A DNA stretch of 64,000 nucleotides from JACKJK01 sp046159835 (GCF_046159835.1 NZ_JBJXCY010000002.1:124001-188000), one strand, 5' to 3'. Shown: positions 49,658 through 57,668, numbered from the stretch's first letter. A program made the numbers and translations. Notes: generated by a model not told the origin, from the letters alone.

Positions 49658-50820
49658 TATCCGTCTCCTGCCATTTGTTCGGCTTTTTCGAAGGCCGCAT
49701 ATGTCATCTTCGGGCGGCGCAAGGGGCTTGCCACCTGCACCGCAATCTTGTCGCCAATACGGCCCACGCGACCGTCGGTCATCACCACGTCGCCGCACTT
49801 CAGCTTGACGAGATCGTCGGGCCGCATGTCGAGCGGGATCATGTCGCCGACCGCGAATTTCATGGTGCGCGACAACGGCAGGTCCACCTCGAACAGCACC
49901 GCGTCCAACTGCGCGTGCGCGGCCCACAACTCGCTTGCAAGGTGGCCTTCCCACGTCGGGTCGCGGCCGAACTTTTCGCCCATGAACATCTGCAGCAGCA
50001 GGCCGCGAATGGGTTCGATCGTCGCGTAGGGAAGCAGCACCTCGACATTGCCGCCGCGGTCTTCCATGTCGACGCGCAGCCGCACCAGGATGGCGGCGTT
50101 CGCGGGCCGGGCAATGGCTGCAAACCGCGGGTTCGTTTCAAGGCGCTCGATGTTGAAATGCACCGGCGACAGCGGGCTGAACGCATCGTCCATGTCGGCC
50201 AGGATGACTTCCATCATCCGGCGGATCAGGTTGGACTCGATGGTGGTATAGGGCCGGCCCTCCACGCGAAGTTGTCCCTGTCCGCGCCGCCCCCCGAGCA
50301 GCACGTCCACCATCGCGTAGATGAGGCCGGATTCGACCGTGATCAGGCCGTAGTTGTCCCATTCCTCGGCCTTGAAGACGCCGAGCATGGCGGGCAGCGG
50401 AATGGCGTTGAGATAGTCGCCGAACCGGATCGACACGAGACCGTCGAGCGAGACTTCCACGTTGTCCGACGTGAAGTTGCGCAGCGAGGTCGTCATCAGG
50501 CGCACGAGCCGGTCGAACAGGATTTCCAGCATCGGCAGGCGCTCGTAGGAAACGAGCGCCGAGTTGATGATGGCGCGGATACCCTGCCGCTCTTCGCGGC
50601 TCAGTTCCTCGACGTTGAAGCCGAGGAGGTTGTCGATTTCGTCCTGGTTGAGAACGCGTTCCGCGCCCTTGGAGCTTTCCGCCTGCTTGGACGGCTCATC
50701 GATCATCGACTCCCAGGCCGAAGCCATGCCGTCCTGATCGACGCCTCCGGAACCGTCCTCGTCGTCGAGGTCGGCGCCCCAGGCGGCGGCCAGTTCGTCC
50801 TGATCGACCGGATCTGCCAT
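49657..50820 (-). CDS. fliM: Flagellar motor switch protein FliM
   Basis: A 387-residue C-ring protein that binds CheY-P and FliG. The canonical CheY-binding EIDNLL motif is at residues 61-66 (VLNQDEIDNLLGF). Unusually, two related acidic segments precede it (VDQDELAAAWGADLDDE at 5-21 and VDQDGMASAWESMIDE at 27-42). The middle domain LPMLEILFDRLVRLMTTSLRNFTS and the SpoA-type C-terminus GDMIPLDMRPDDLVKLKCGDVVMTDG are complete. fliN and fliG are not in the window. It is between fliL (6 bp) and the DUF6468-like gene. Confidence 0.96.
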   Translation of the reverse strand: MADPVDQDELAAAWGADLDDEDGSGGVDQDGMASAWESMIDEPSKQAESSKGAERVLNQDEIDNLLGFNVEELSREERQGIRAIINSALVSYERLPMLEILFDRLVRLMTTSLRNFTSDNVEVSLDGLVSIRFGDYLNAIPLPAMLGVFKAEEWDNYGLITVESGLIYAMVDVLLGGRRGQGQLRVEGRPYTTIESNLIRRMMEVILADMDDAFSPLSPVHFNIERLETNPRFAAIARPANAAILVRLRVDMEDRGGNVEVLLPYATIEPIRGLLLQMFMGEKFGRDPTWEGHLASELWAAHAQLDAVLFEVDLPLSRTMKFAVGDMIPLDMRPDDLVKLKCGDVVMTDGRVGRIGDKIAVQVASPLRRPKMTYAAFEKAEQMAGDG

Positions 50821-50826
50821 GATGCC

Positions 50827-51333
50827 CTACTGAACGATGATTTCGCGGAACAGCACCGTGTCGATACTGCGCGGGTAGATTGCGATGTTGACGCGGCGCG
50901 TCAGTTCTTCCTTGAGCCGGTGCATGCCGGCGGAACCGTCGAGATCGGTGGAGCGCAGTTCGCGCAGGTAGACCTGGAACGCGTCCATCAGGCGCGGCTC
51001 GACCGGCCGCAGCGTCTGCACAACGTTCTCGTCCGACATCTCCAGCGACACGCGCACCTTGAGGTAGCGCTGCTTCTTGTCGGGCGAATTCAGGTTCACG
51101 ACCATTTCCGGCAGGTCGTAATAGAAGGAGGGCTTCGCCTCCGTGGCCTCGGCGACGTCTTCATAGTCACCACCGCCGCCACCGAAGAAGCCCATGAACC
51201 AGGCCGCGCCGGCACCGCCGCCGATCAGCACGAGGGCTGCGACGCCGACCAGCACCAGCTTGGGCAGCTTGCGCTTCGTGGGCTCGTCTTCCTGGCCGTC
51301 CTCGGCCTCGACCTGCGCTTCTTCGTCAGCCAT
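50827..51333 (-). CDS. fliL: Flagellar basal body-associated protein FliL
   Basis: A 168-residue single-pass protein (helix at about 27-47, VLVGVAALVLIGGGAGAAWFM). The periplasmic part contains VVNLNSPDKKQRYLKVRVSLEMSDE and ends VNIAIYPRSIDTVLFREIIVQ, as in all FliL. FliL surrounds the stator and modulates torque. First gene of the leftward operon fliL-fliM-DUF6468-motE-TPR protein. Its promoter shares the 301-bp divergent region with flgF. Confidence 0.95.
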   Translation of the reverse strand: MADEEAQVEAEDGQEDEPTKRKLPKLVLVGVAALVLIGGGAGAAWFMGFFGGGGGDYEDVAEATEAKPSFYYDLPEMVVNLNSPDKKQRYLKVRVSLEMSDENVVQTLRPVEPRLMDAFQVYLRELRSTDLDGSAGMHRLKEELTRRVNIAIYPRSIDTVLFREIIVQ

Positions 51334-51439
51334 CGAACCTGTCCGGGATTTGCCGCCCGGGAATCTCTCAACCGGGCCGTTTGCCTATGTCCGAAGCTAG
51401 GGTCGAATTGGTTAACGAAAGGTTTCCAAATCCTTGTCA

Positions 51440-51458
51440 GGGGGAAATTTTTGCCGGG
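51440..51458. promoter_or_regulatory. 19-bp flagellar palindromic motif, copy 3 (flgF)
   Basis: The sequence GGGGGAAATTTTTGCCGGG has its centre 98 bp upstream of the -24 GG of the flgF sigma-54-type promoter. This is the spacing expected for an enhancer-bound activator. A weaker copy, CCGGCGGAATTTGC, lies at 51474-51487. Confidence 0.65.
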
Positions 51459-51544
51459 TCAAACTTTCCCCTCCCGGCGGAATTTGCTGAGCGCGGAGCG
51501 GCTCGAAAACCCTACAAGCTATTGATTTTATTGTGTTTCATATG

Positions 51545-51561
51545 TTGGCACGGCACATGCT
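51545..51561 (+). promoter_or_regulatory. Sigma-54 (-24/-12) promoter of flgF
   Basis: TTGGCACGGCACATGCT matches the RpoN consensus TTGGCACG-N4-TTGCW at every position except the first T of the -12 element. The required GG and GC dinucleotides have correct spacing. It ends 74 bp before the flgF start codon. Confidence 0.88.
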
Positions 51562-51634
51562 TAATGAATGGTGAGCGCTGTTCTTGCCGTTTGGCGGCGC
51601 TCGTTGGGGAGCACCAAACGGTTAACGCGGGCCA

Positions 51635-52375
51635 ATGGAAAACGCACTTCTCATAGGCTTGTCCAGGCAAGTGGCATTGCGCCGCGAGATGGACGTAATC
51701 GCCAACAACGTCGCCAACCTCGGCACGACCGGCTTCAAGAAGGAAGCCATGCTGTTCGAGGAGTACCAGATGCCGAAGGCGGAATGGACCGCCGACCGTC
51801 CGCGCGACCGTGAGCTGTCCTACGTTCACGACCTCGCGACGATCCGGGACTACTCCCCCGGCGCCATGGTGCAGACGGGCAACCCGCTCGATGTCGCGAT
51901 CAACGGCGAGGGTTGGTTCGTCGTCAACACGCCGGTCGGCGAGCGATACACCCGCAATGGTGCCTTTCTGCTGAACCAGGCCGGCGAACTCGTCACCAAC
52001 GAGGGCTACCAGGTGCTCGGCGAAGGCGGTCCCATGACCTTCGGTACCGAGGACACCGACATCGCGATTGCCTCCGACGGCACGGTGTCGTCGGCAGCCG
52101 GCAACAAGGGCCGTCTGCGGGTGGTGGAATTCGAGACCAACATGGTGTTGCGCCCGGAGGGCTCCAGCCTGTTCACAACCGATGCGCAGGCGACGATCGC
52201 GGTGGCGCCGCGCGTCGCGCAGGGCGTGATCGAGAAGTCGAACGTCCAGCCGATCCTCGAGATCAGCCGGATGATCGAGGTCAACCGCGCCTACCAGTCT
52301 CTCGCCAACACGCTCGAAAAGGCGGACCAGCTTCGCCGCAACGCAATCGGCAAGCTCGCGGACATTCCGTCCTGA
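51635..52375 (+). CDS. flgF: Flagellar basal-body rod protein FlgF
   Basis: A 246-residue proximal rod protein. The N-terminal LSRQVALRREMDVIANNVANLGTTGFKKE and C-terminal ISRMIEVNRAYQSLANTLEKADQLRRNAI helices form the axial core. The central NGEGWFVVNTPVGERYTRNGAFLLNQ is the usual beta domain. First gene of the rightward operon flgF-flgG-flgA-flgH, read from a sigma-54-type promoter. Confidence 0.95.
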   Translation: MENALLIGLSRQVALRREMDVIANNVANLGTTGFKKEAMLFEEYQMPKAEWTADRPRDRELSYVHDLATIRDYSPGAMVQTGNPLDVAINGEGWFVVNTPVGERYTRNGAFLLNQAGELVTNEGYQVLGEGGPMTFGTEDTDIAIASDGTVSSAAGNKGRLRVVEFETNMVLRPEGSSLFTTDAQATIAVAPRVAQGVIEKSNVQPILEISRMIEVNRAYQSLANTLEKADQLRRNAIGKLADIPS

Positions 52376-52430
52376 CGATTTGACGCGCCGTGCGGGCCTC
52401 GCTGCCCCGGCAAAGTGAAAGGACAAGACC

Positions 52431-53216
52431 ATGAAAGCCCTCAACATCGCCGCCACCGGCATGATGGCCCAGGAGCTGAACGTCGAAGTCATCTCCCACA
52501 ACGTCGCCAACATGCGCACCACCGGCTTCAAGCGCCAGCGTGCGGAATTCCAGGACCTGCTCTACGAGAACCTGCGCCGTATGGGTTCGGTCACCTCCGA
52601 TGCCGGGACCATGGTTCCCGCCGGTGTGCAGATCGGCATGGGCGTGAAGACCGCAGCCACGCCGCGCGTCATGAGCCAGGGCAGCATCAACCTCACCGAG
52701 AAGGACCTCGACATCGCCATCCGCGGCGAGGGCTTCTTCCGCATCCAGCTTCCCGACGGCTCCACAGCCTATACCCGCGCCGGTTCCTTCGAACTGGATG
52801 CCAACGGCCTGCTGGTCACCGTCGACGGCTACCAGGTCGAGCCGGGCATCACCGTTCCCAACAACGCTCGCGACATCTCGATCGCCGCAGACGGCACGGT
52901 CGAGGTGCTGATCGACGGCGAAACCGCCGCCACCCAGCTCGGCCAGCTCCAGCTTGCCCGCTTCATCAACAAGTCGGGGCTGGAAGGCATCGGCGACAAC
53001 CTCTTCCTCGAAACGGCGGCCAGCGGCACGCCGCAGGTCTCCACCCCCGGTGACACCGGTTTCGGCTCTCTCCTCCAGAACCATCTGGAACAGTCGAACG
53101 TGAACCCGGTCACCGAGATTTCGGACCTGATCGCCGCCCAGCGCGCCTACGAAATGAACGCGCGCATCATCTCCGGAGCCGACGAAATGCTCCAGGCCAC
53201 CGCCAACCTGCGCTGA
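52431..53216 (+). CDS. flgG: Flagellar distal rod protein FlgG
   Basis: A 261-residue rod protein of normal length. The start MKALNIAATGMMAQELNVEVISHNVANMRTTGFKR and the end LIAAQRAYEMNARIISGADEMLQATANLR are the FlgG termini. The FlgG-specific loop after the first helix (FQDLLYENLRRMGS) is present. A GTGAAAGGAC ribosome site precedes ATG 52431. It lies between flgF and flgA. Confidence 0.97.
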   Translation: MKALNIAATGMMAQELNVEVISHNVANMRTTGFKRQRAEFQDLLYENLRRMGSVTSDAGTMVPAGVQIGMGVKTAATPRVMSQGSINLTEKDLDIAIRGEGFFRIQLPDGSTAYTRAGSFELDANGLLVTVDGYQVEPGITVPNNARDISIAADGTVEVLIDGETAATQLGQLQLARFINKSGLEGIGDNLFLETAASGTPQVSTPGDTGFGSLLQNHLEQSNVNPVTEISDLIAAQRAYEMNARIISGADEMLQATANLR

Positions 53217-53236
53217 CGCTGAAAGGAACCGGACCC

Positions 53237-54265
53237 ATGGATTCCCGCATTCTCGCCGTTCACTTCCACTTCGGCATCGTCGCCCGCGCAGCCGTTACCG
53301 CGCTGGTCCTGCTCGGTGTCGTCCTCAGCGCCAGCAAGGTCTACGCGCAAGGTGCCGCCAGCAAGGTCACCCTGCGCTCCACCGTCACCGTCAGCGAAGC
53401 GATCGTCCATCTCGGCGACCTCGTGGACGATGCCGGCGACCTTGCCGATATCCAGTTGTTCCGCGCCCCCGCGCCGGGCACCAGCGGCACCGTGCAGGCA
53501 AGCCGCGTCGTGGAGGCCATCCGCGCCCACGGCATCGCTATCGTCGAGACGCGCGGCATCACCGAAGTGGTCGTTGCCCGCGCCGGCCGCGCGGTCACCC
53601 GCAGCGAGATCGCCAGCGCCATCGCCGACGAGCTGATCCACCGCGGACACGCCCGCGACATCATTAATCTGGAAGTGCGCCTCGACTCCGGCATCAACGG
53701 CTTCAACGTGGAAGCCACGGCCAGCGGCCCGGTTCGCATTGTCCAGATCCAGGCCGACCCGCGCGCCCGCCGCTTCTCCGCCCGCATCACCATCGATGGC
53801 AGCGCCATCGTGGCGCGCGGCGTGGATGTCTCGGGCTACGCCGAGGAGGTTGCCGACGTCCCCACCCTGTCGCGCTCCATCCAGCGCGGCGAGACCATCT
53901 CTCCGGCCGATATCACCGTCGAGCGTCTGCCGGTCTCGATGATCCACGCCGAGGCGGTCCTGTCCGCCGACATGCTGGCCGGCATGGCCGCACGCCGCAC
54001 GCTGCGCGCCGGTGAGCCGCTGCGCCACCGCGACGTGATGCAGCCGATCATCGTGCGTCGCGACGATGTCGTCGCAATCGTCTTCGAACGTCCCGGACTG
54101 ACCCTGTCGGTGCGCGGTCGTTCGCTCAGCAACGGGTCGCGTGGCGACGTCGTCGCCATCACCAACCTGCAGTCCAATCGCATCATCCAGGCCGAGATCA
54201 CCGGCCCTGGCACCGTCACCGTGCGCGGCACGTCGGCACGTCTGGCCACTGCCGCATCCAATTGA
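53237..54265 (+). CDS. flgA: Flagellar P-ring assembly chaperone FlgA
   Basis: A 342-residue periplasmic chaperone for FlgI. A long signal sequence (about residues 1-37, cleaved after VYA) is followed by GAASKVTLRSTVTVSEAIVHLGDLV. The SAF domain comes later (SRSIQRGETISPADITVERLPVS and MAARRTLRAGEPLRHRDVMQP), with the C-terminal VVAITNLQSNRIIQAEITGPGTV. It is longer than enterobacterial FlgA (about 220) but normal for alphaproteobacteria. It follows flgG by 20 bp. Confidence 0.93.
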   Translation: MDSRILAVHFHFGIVARAAVTALVLLGVVLSASKVYAQGAASKVTLRSTVTVSEAIVHLGDLVDDAGDLADIQLFRAPAPGTSGTVQASRVVEAIRAHGIAIVETRGITEVVVARAGRAVTRSEIASAIADELIHRGHARDIINLEVRLDSGINGFNVEATASGPVRIVQIQADPRARRFSARITIDGSAIVARGVDVSGYAEEVADVPTLSRSIQRGETISPADITVERLPVSMIHAEAVLSADMLAGMAARRTLRAGEPLRHRDVMQPIIVRRDDVVAIVFERPGLTLSVRGRSLSNGSRGDVVAITNLQSNRIIQAEITGPGTVTVRGTSARLATAASN

Positions 54266-54291
54266 ACCAGTTCATCTCGGGGGAGCATGAC

Positions 54292-55068
54292 ATGACCGAT
54301 TTCACGACCATCCTCACAGCCGGCGGGCGCATTGCCCGCGCCCTGACCATCCTTGCCGGCGCAAGTGCGCTTGCCGCCTGCTCGGTCGCCGACCGGCTGG
54401 CCGATGTCGGCCACGCACCGGCGCTTGCAGCCATCGAGAACCCGACAGCAATGCCCGGTTACCGCCCGGTCTCCATGCCGATGCCCGAGCCCGAGCCGCC
54501 AATCTACAACTCCAACGCCCTGTGGCGGACGGGCGCGCGCGCCTTCTTCCGCGACCAGCGCGCCGCCCGCATGGGCGACATCCTGACGGTTCGTGTGGCG
54601 ATCTCCGATTCCGCCAAAATCTCGAATGCGACCGCGCGCGAGCGCACAGCCAATGACGAGGTCGCCATAAACGGCGCCGCGGGTCTTGAGAACATCATCA
54701 ACTCGCTGCTGCCTTCCGGCGCATCGGCCTCGGCACTCGTTGACACGCAGACCACGGGCAAGGCCTCGGGTAGCGGTTCGGTCGACCGCAGCGAATCCAT
54801 CGTCACCAACATCGCCGCTGTGGTGACGCAGGTGCTGCCCAACGGAAACCTCGTGATCGAAGGACGCCAGGAAGTGCGCGTGAACTTTGAAAAGCGCGAA
54901 CTGGTCGTCGCCGGCATCGTGCGCCCGGAAGACATCGGCGCCGACAACATGATCGACTCCGACAAGATCGCGGAAGCACGCATCGCTTATGGCGGCAAGG
55001 GCCAGATCACCGACATGCAGCAGCCACGCTACGGCAGCCAGGTGCTCGACATCCTCCTGCCCTTCTGA
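54292..55068 (+). CDS. flgH: Flagellar L-ring lipoprotein FlgH
   Basis: A 258-residue outer-membrane lipoprotein that forms the L-ring. The lipobox LAAC is at about residues 27-30, after a hydrophobic stretch. Conserved segments are NALWRTGARAFFRDQRAARMGDILTV and NGNLVIEGRQEVRVNFEKRELVVAGIVRPEDI. ATG 54292 is chosen because GGGGGAGC lies just upstream. An in-frame TTG at 54262 overlapping flgA is possible. Last gene of the flgF operon. Confidence 0.95.
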   Translation: MTDFTTILTAGGRIARALTILAGASALAACSVADRLADVGHAPALAAIENPTAMPGYRPVSMPMPEPEPPIYNSNALWRTGARAFFRDQRAARMGDILTVRVAISDSAKISNATARERTANDEVAINGAAGLENIINSLLPSGASASALVDTQTTGKASGSGSVDRSESIVTNIAAVVTQVLPNGNLVIEGRQEVRVNFEKRELVVAGIVRPEDIGADNMIDSDKIAEARIAYGGKGQITDMQQPRYGSQVLDILLPF

Positions 55069-55082
55069 GGGCGACCAAGCTT

Positions 55083-55193
55083 CGGACCGGCGCCACGCTC
55101 CCCAAAAAACTGGGGCCGGTCCGGCCAGGCGGCGCGGCGATAGCAGCGCGGGCAGCGCTCCCCAAACCCAGCCCGCATCGATATCGCCGCGCC
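55083..55193. repeat. Pair of adjacent structured palindromes downstream of flgH
   Basis: Hairpin 1 (55083-55123) has outer arms CGGACCGG/CCGGTCCG and inner CCCC/GGGG around an A-rich loop. Hairpin 2 (55131-55193) has a perfect 12-bp outer stem (GGCGCGGCGATA with TATCGCCGCGCC) and an inner GCGGGC/GCCCGC stem. Both carry the same 11-mer CGCTCCCCAAA, at 55096-55106 and 55156-55166, exactly 60 bp apart. Neither has a T-run. Hairpin 1 may still help end the flgH transcript. Confidence 0.6.
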
Positions 55194-55216
55194 AGCCTCT
55201 CCGGCAGAACAGGCCG

Positions 55217-55250
55217 CAACAAAAGAAAGGCCGCCCATCGAGGCGGCCTT
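55217..55250 (-). terminator. Intrinsic terminator after dksA
   Basis: A perfect 9-bp stem (55227-55235 with 55242-55250) with a 6-nt loop. On the minus strand it is followed by TCTTTTGTT. It begins 30 bp after the dksA stop. Confidence 0.85.
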
Positions 55251-55280
55251 CGTCATGTCTGGACTGCTGGAACGAGCAGG

Positions 55281-55697
55281 CTATTCGTCGCGGTACACGC
55301 GCTCGCGGCGTTCGTGGCGCTCCTGCGCCTCGATCGAAAGTGTCGCGATGGGGCGGGCATCCAGCCGCTTCAGCGAGATCGGTTCGCCCGTTTCCTCGCA
55401 ATAGCCGTAGGAGCCGTCCTCAATGCGACGCAGCGCCGCATCGATCTTGGAGATCAGCTTGCGCTGGCGGTCGCGGGCGCGCAACTCGATGGCGCGGTCC
55501 GTCTCGCTCGACGCACGATCTGCAATGTCGGGATGGTTGACCGTATCGTCCTGCAGAGCGAGGAGCGTTTCCTTGCTTTCGCGGAGGATATCTTCCTTCC
55601 ACCGATGCAGCTTGTTCCGGAAGTACTTGACCTGCCGTTCGTTCATGAACGGCTCGTCGTCTCGCGGAACGTAGATTTCTTCAAGCGCGTCGCTCAT
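55281..55697 (-). CDS. dksA: RNA polymerase-binding transcription factor DksA (low-cysteine alphaproteobacterial type)
   Basis: A 138-residue secondary-channel regulator that works with ppGpp. The coiled coil (about residues 20-95) with the acidic tip NHPDIADRASSETD is intact. In the C-terminal globular domain only one of four canonical zinc cysteines remains. The positions read Cys100, Thr103, Ser121 and Ala124 (YGYCEETGEP; ATLSIEAQ), a pattern known in alphaproteobacterial DksA. Start 55697 gives MSDALEEIYVPRDDE. It lies between flgH and fliX, a gene order also seen in other alphaproteobacteria. Confidence 0.93.
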   Translation of the reverse strand: MSDALEEIYVPRDDEPFMNERQVKYFRNKLHRWKEDILRESKETLLALQDDTVNHPDIADRASSETDRAIELRARDRQRKLISKIDAALRRIEDGSYGYCEETGEPISLKRLDARPIATLSIEAQERHERRERVYRDE

Positions 55698-55822
55698 CCA
55701 CCGAACCTCCAGAACTCGATACGGCGGGCTTATAATGCGCATCGCCCTCGCGCTCAACCTGTCGCAACGAAAAAATCGATCACGATAAAATCAGGATAAG
55801 CCTTGGACTTTGCTTGTCTTTT

Positions 55823-56248
55823 TCAAAGAAGACCGGGATTGAGCCCACGTTTTGCTAATTCTACTGCTGCGCGAAGCTCAATCTCGTCGAGGATGGAAGC
55901 CAGTTGAGGGTCGTCCGCAAGCTGGCGATGGCGGCGAACGAGGTCGCCAAGACGCGTCAGCGCGGCCGGATTGTCGATCCCGGCGATCAGGTCGAGCTTC
56001 ACCGATTCGAGAAGGTCGAGAAGGTCGTGCCCGCGCTTGAGCGCGCGGCGCTTTCGCTCGCCGCGCTCGTCCACTTCCTGGAGCATCATCAGCGCGTCGA
56101 TGCCGGCAAGCGAGGTGGCCGCCGAGGTCTTTTGCGTGGCCGCTTTCTCCTCGCCGCCGGAGACGGAAAACCCGCCGCCGTCAGACGAACCCGACCGGCG
56201 TCGCGAAGGCGAAGTCGCTGCAATACGCTGGGACGATTCGATCCGCAT
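55823..56248 (-). CDS. fliX: Flagellar assembly regulator FliX
   Basis: A 141-residue protein of the FliX family. In Caulobacter it links basal-body assembly to the sigma-54 activator FlbD. The N-terminal 45 residues are Ser/Gly-rich and low complexity. The C-terminal helical part (LAGIDALMMLQEVDERGERKR and RHRQLADDPQLASILDEIELR) is the conserved domain. It is divergent from flgI, exactly the Caulobacter arrangement, and a CtrA-like box lies 74-89 bp upstream. Confidence 0.9.
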   Translation of the reverse strand: MRIESSQRIAATSPSRRRSGSSDGGGFSVSGGEEKAATQKTSAATSLAGIDALMMLQEVDERGERKRRALKRGHDLLDLLESVKLDLIAGIDNPAALTRLGDLVRRHRQLADDPQLASILDEIELRAAVELAKRGLNPGLL

Positions 56249-56321
56249 GACTCTTCGAAAGCGCTCCTGTCGGTCGTGTCGAGAAAGGACCTGTGGCGAT
56301 GGTTACCTTCTGGCAAGGTTG

Positions 56322-56337
56322 GTAAACACATGGTTAA
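56322..56337 (-). promoter_or_regulatory. CtrA-like box upstream of fliX
   Basis: On the minus strand it reads TTAACCATGTGTTTAC, one base off TTAA-N7-TTAAC. It lies 74-89 bp upstream of the fliX start. It is separated by 2 bp from the 19-bp motif copy 4. Confidence 0.55.
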
Positions 56338-56339
56338 CA

Positions 56340-56358
56340 CCGGGCAGATTTTGCCCGG
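56340..56358. promoter_or_regulatory. 19-bp flagellar palindromic motif, copy 4 (flgI/fliX)
   Basis: The sequence CCGGGCAGATTTTGCCCGG has perfect 7-bp arms (CCGGGCA/TGCCCGG). Its centre is 106 bp upstream of the -24 GG of the flgI promoter, matching the geometry at flgF and flagellin. It also lies next to the CtrA-like box of fliX, so one site could act on both genes. Confidence 0.7.
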
Positions 56359-56452
56359 CAGCTTCGACCTGCCAAATCGGGTCTGCCGACCGCCCTGACC
56401 TTCGGCGATAAAAATTTTCGAACAGTTTCAGAAGCTTAATCAAACCGCTCGT

Positions 56453-56469
56453 TTGGCACGCGATGTGCA
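56453..56469 (+). promoter_or_regulatory. Sigma-54 (-24/-12) promoter of flgI, with a second copy 23 bp downstream
   Basis: TTGGCACGCGATGTGCA matches TTGGCACG-N4-TTGCA except one base in the -12 element, and ends 69 bp before the flgI start. A second, weaker element with correctly spaced GG and GC (TTGGCAGCACATCTGCA, 56476-56492) follows it. Only the first has the full TGGCAC. Confidence 0.85.
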
Positions 56470-56537
56470 ACGTGTTTGGCAGCACATCTGCATGCGCCTG
56501 ATTTTGGGCGCGCAAGGCTCGGGGGAGCGGGGTTGAT

Positions 56538-57668
56538 ATGCTGAAGAAACTGATCATGGCACTGGCGATTGCGGGCGCAGGTATCTGCGCCCAGCCGCTG
56601 GTTGCAAACCAGGCCGACGCGGCCGGTTCCTCGCGCATCAAGGATCTCGTCGATATCGAGGGCGTGCGCGAGAACCAACTCGTCGGTTACGGCCTTGTCG
56701 TGGGCCTCAACGGCACCGGCGACAGCCTCAACAACGCGCCGTTCACGCGCCAGTCGCTTCAGGCGATGCTGGAGCGGCTCGGCGTCAACACCCGTGACGC
56801 GACCCTGCGGACCGAGAACGTCGCAGCCGTCATGGTCACCGCCAACCTGCCACCCTTCGGTACGCAAGGCTCGCGCATCGATGTGACCGTGTCCGCGCTG
56901 GGTGATTCCGATAGCCTCCAGGGCGGCACGCTTCTCGTCACGCCGCTTCTGGCCGCTGACGGCGAGATCTACGCGGTCGCGCAAGGCGCGGTCGCCATCG
57001 CCGGCTTCTCCGCCGAGGGCCAGGCCGCAACCATCACCCGCGGCGTGCCGACAGTCGGTCGCATCTCCAACGGCGCGACCATCGAACGCGAGATCCTCTT
57101 TTCCCTCGACGAACTGGACACGCTGCGCCTCGCGCTTCGCAACCCGGACCTGACCACCGCACGTCGCATCGCCACCACCATCAACGATTTCGTCGGCGCC
57201 GGCACGGCAGACCTCGTCGACCCGGGCACGGTGCGCATCCGCCCGCTCGCAGACGGCAAGACCAGCTTCGTCGAGCTGCTCACCGACATCGAGCAATTGC
57301 GCATCGAGCCGGACATGCCGGCCAAGGTGGTCATCGACGAGCAGTCCGGCATCATCGTCATGGGCAGCGACGTGCGCGTTTCCACCGTCGCCATCGCACA
57401 GGGCAACCTCACCGTCTCGGTGACCGAAAGCCCCGTCGTCGACCAGCCCCCGCCCCTCACCGACGGCCAGACCATCACGGTGCCACGCACCGAAGTCGGC
57501 GTTGATGACGAGAACACCAACCGGCTTGCCATCGTCTCCAACGGCATCTCGCTGCAGGACCTCGTCGACGGATTGAACGCACTCGGCGTCGGCCCGCGTG
57601 ACCTGATCGCCATTCTTCAGGCGATCAAGGCAGCCGGTGCCCTGCAGGCCGAAATCGAGGTGATGTGA
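56538..57668 (+). CDS. flgI: Flagellar P-ring protein FlgI
   Basis: A 376-residue periplasmic ring protein. A signal peptide (residues 1-30, LIMALAIAGAGICAQPLV) is followed by the family opening SRIKDLVDIEGVRENQLVGYGLVVGLNGTGD. Length and the end LNALGVGPRDLIAILQAIKAAGALQAEIEVM are standard. ATG 56538 has GGGGAGCGGGG upstream. First gene of flgI-flgJ-like-flgN-like, transcribed from the sigma-54-type promoter. Confidence 0.97.
   Translation: MLKKLIMALAIAGAGICAQPLVANQADAAGSSRIKDLVDIEGVRENQLVGYGLVVGLNGTGDSLNNAPFTRQSLQAMLERLGVNTRDATLRTENVAAVMVTANLPPFGTQGSRIDVTVSALGDSDSLQGGTLLVTPLLAADGEIYAVAQGAVAIAGFSAEGQAATITRGVPTVGRISNGATIEREILFSLDELDTLRLALRNPDLTTARRIATTINDFVGAGTADLVDPGTVRIRPLADGKTSFVELLTDIEQLRIEPDMPAKVVIDEQSGIIVMGSDVRVSTVAIAQGNLTVSVTESPVVDQPPPLTDGQTITVPRTEVGVDDENTNRLAIVSNGISLQDLVDGLNALGVGPRDLIAILQAIKAAGALQAEIEVM

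Larger units (their letters stand above)
51334..51634. other. Divergent regulatory region fliL / flgF
   Basis: 301 bp without genes. Going rightward it holds a TTAACGAAAGGTTTC segment (51412-51426), a possible degenerate CtrA site for fliL. The 19-bp palindromic motif copy 3 (51440-51458) follows, then a degenerate copy (51474-51487). The -24/-12 promoter of flgF (51545-51561) is next, and a further TTAAC lies just before the flgF start. Confidence 0.7.

Noticed and set aside
51412..51426. TTAACGAAAGGTTTC as a CtrA box for fliL.
   Set aside because: Only one half-site is good. It was kept as a remark in the region description rather than as its own feature.
56438..56520. A leftward promoter for fliX overlapping the flgI sigma-54 elements.
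   Set aside because: No -24/-12 element in the minus orientation was found, and the CtrA-like box closer to fliX is a better candidate.
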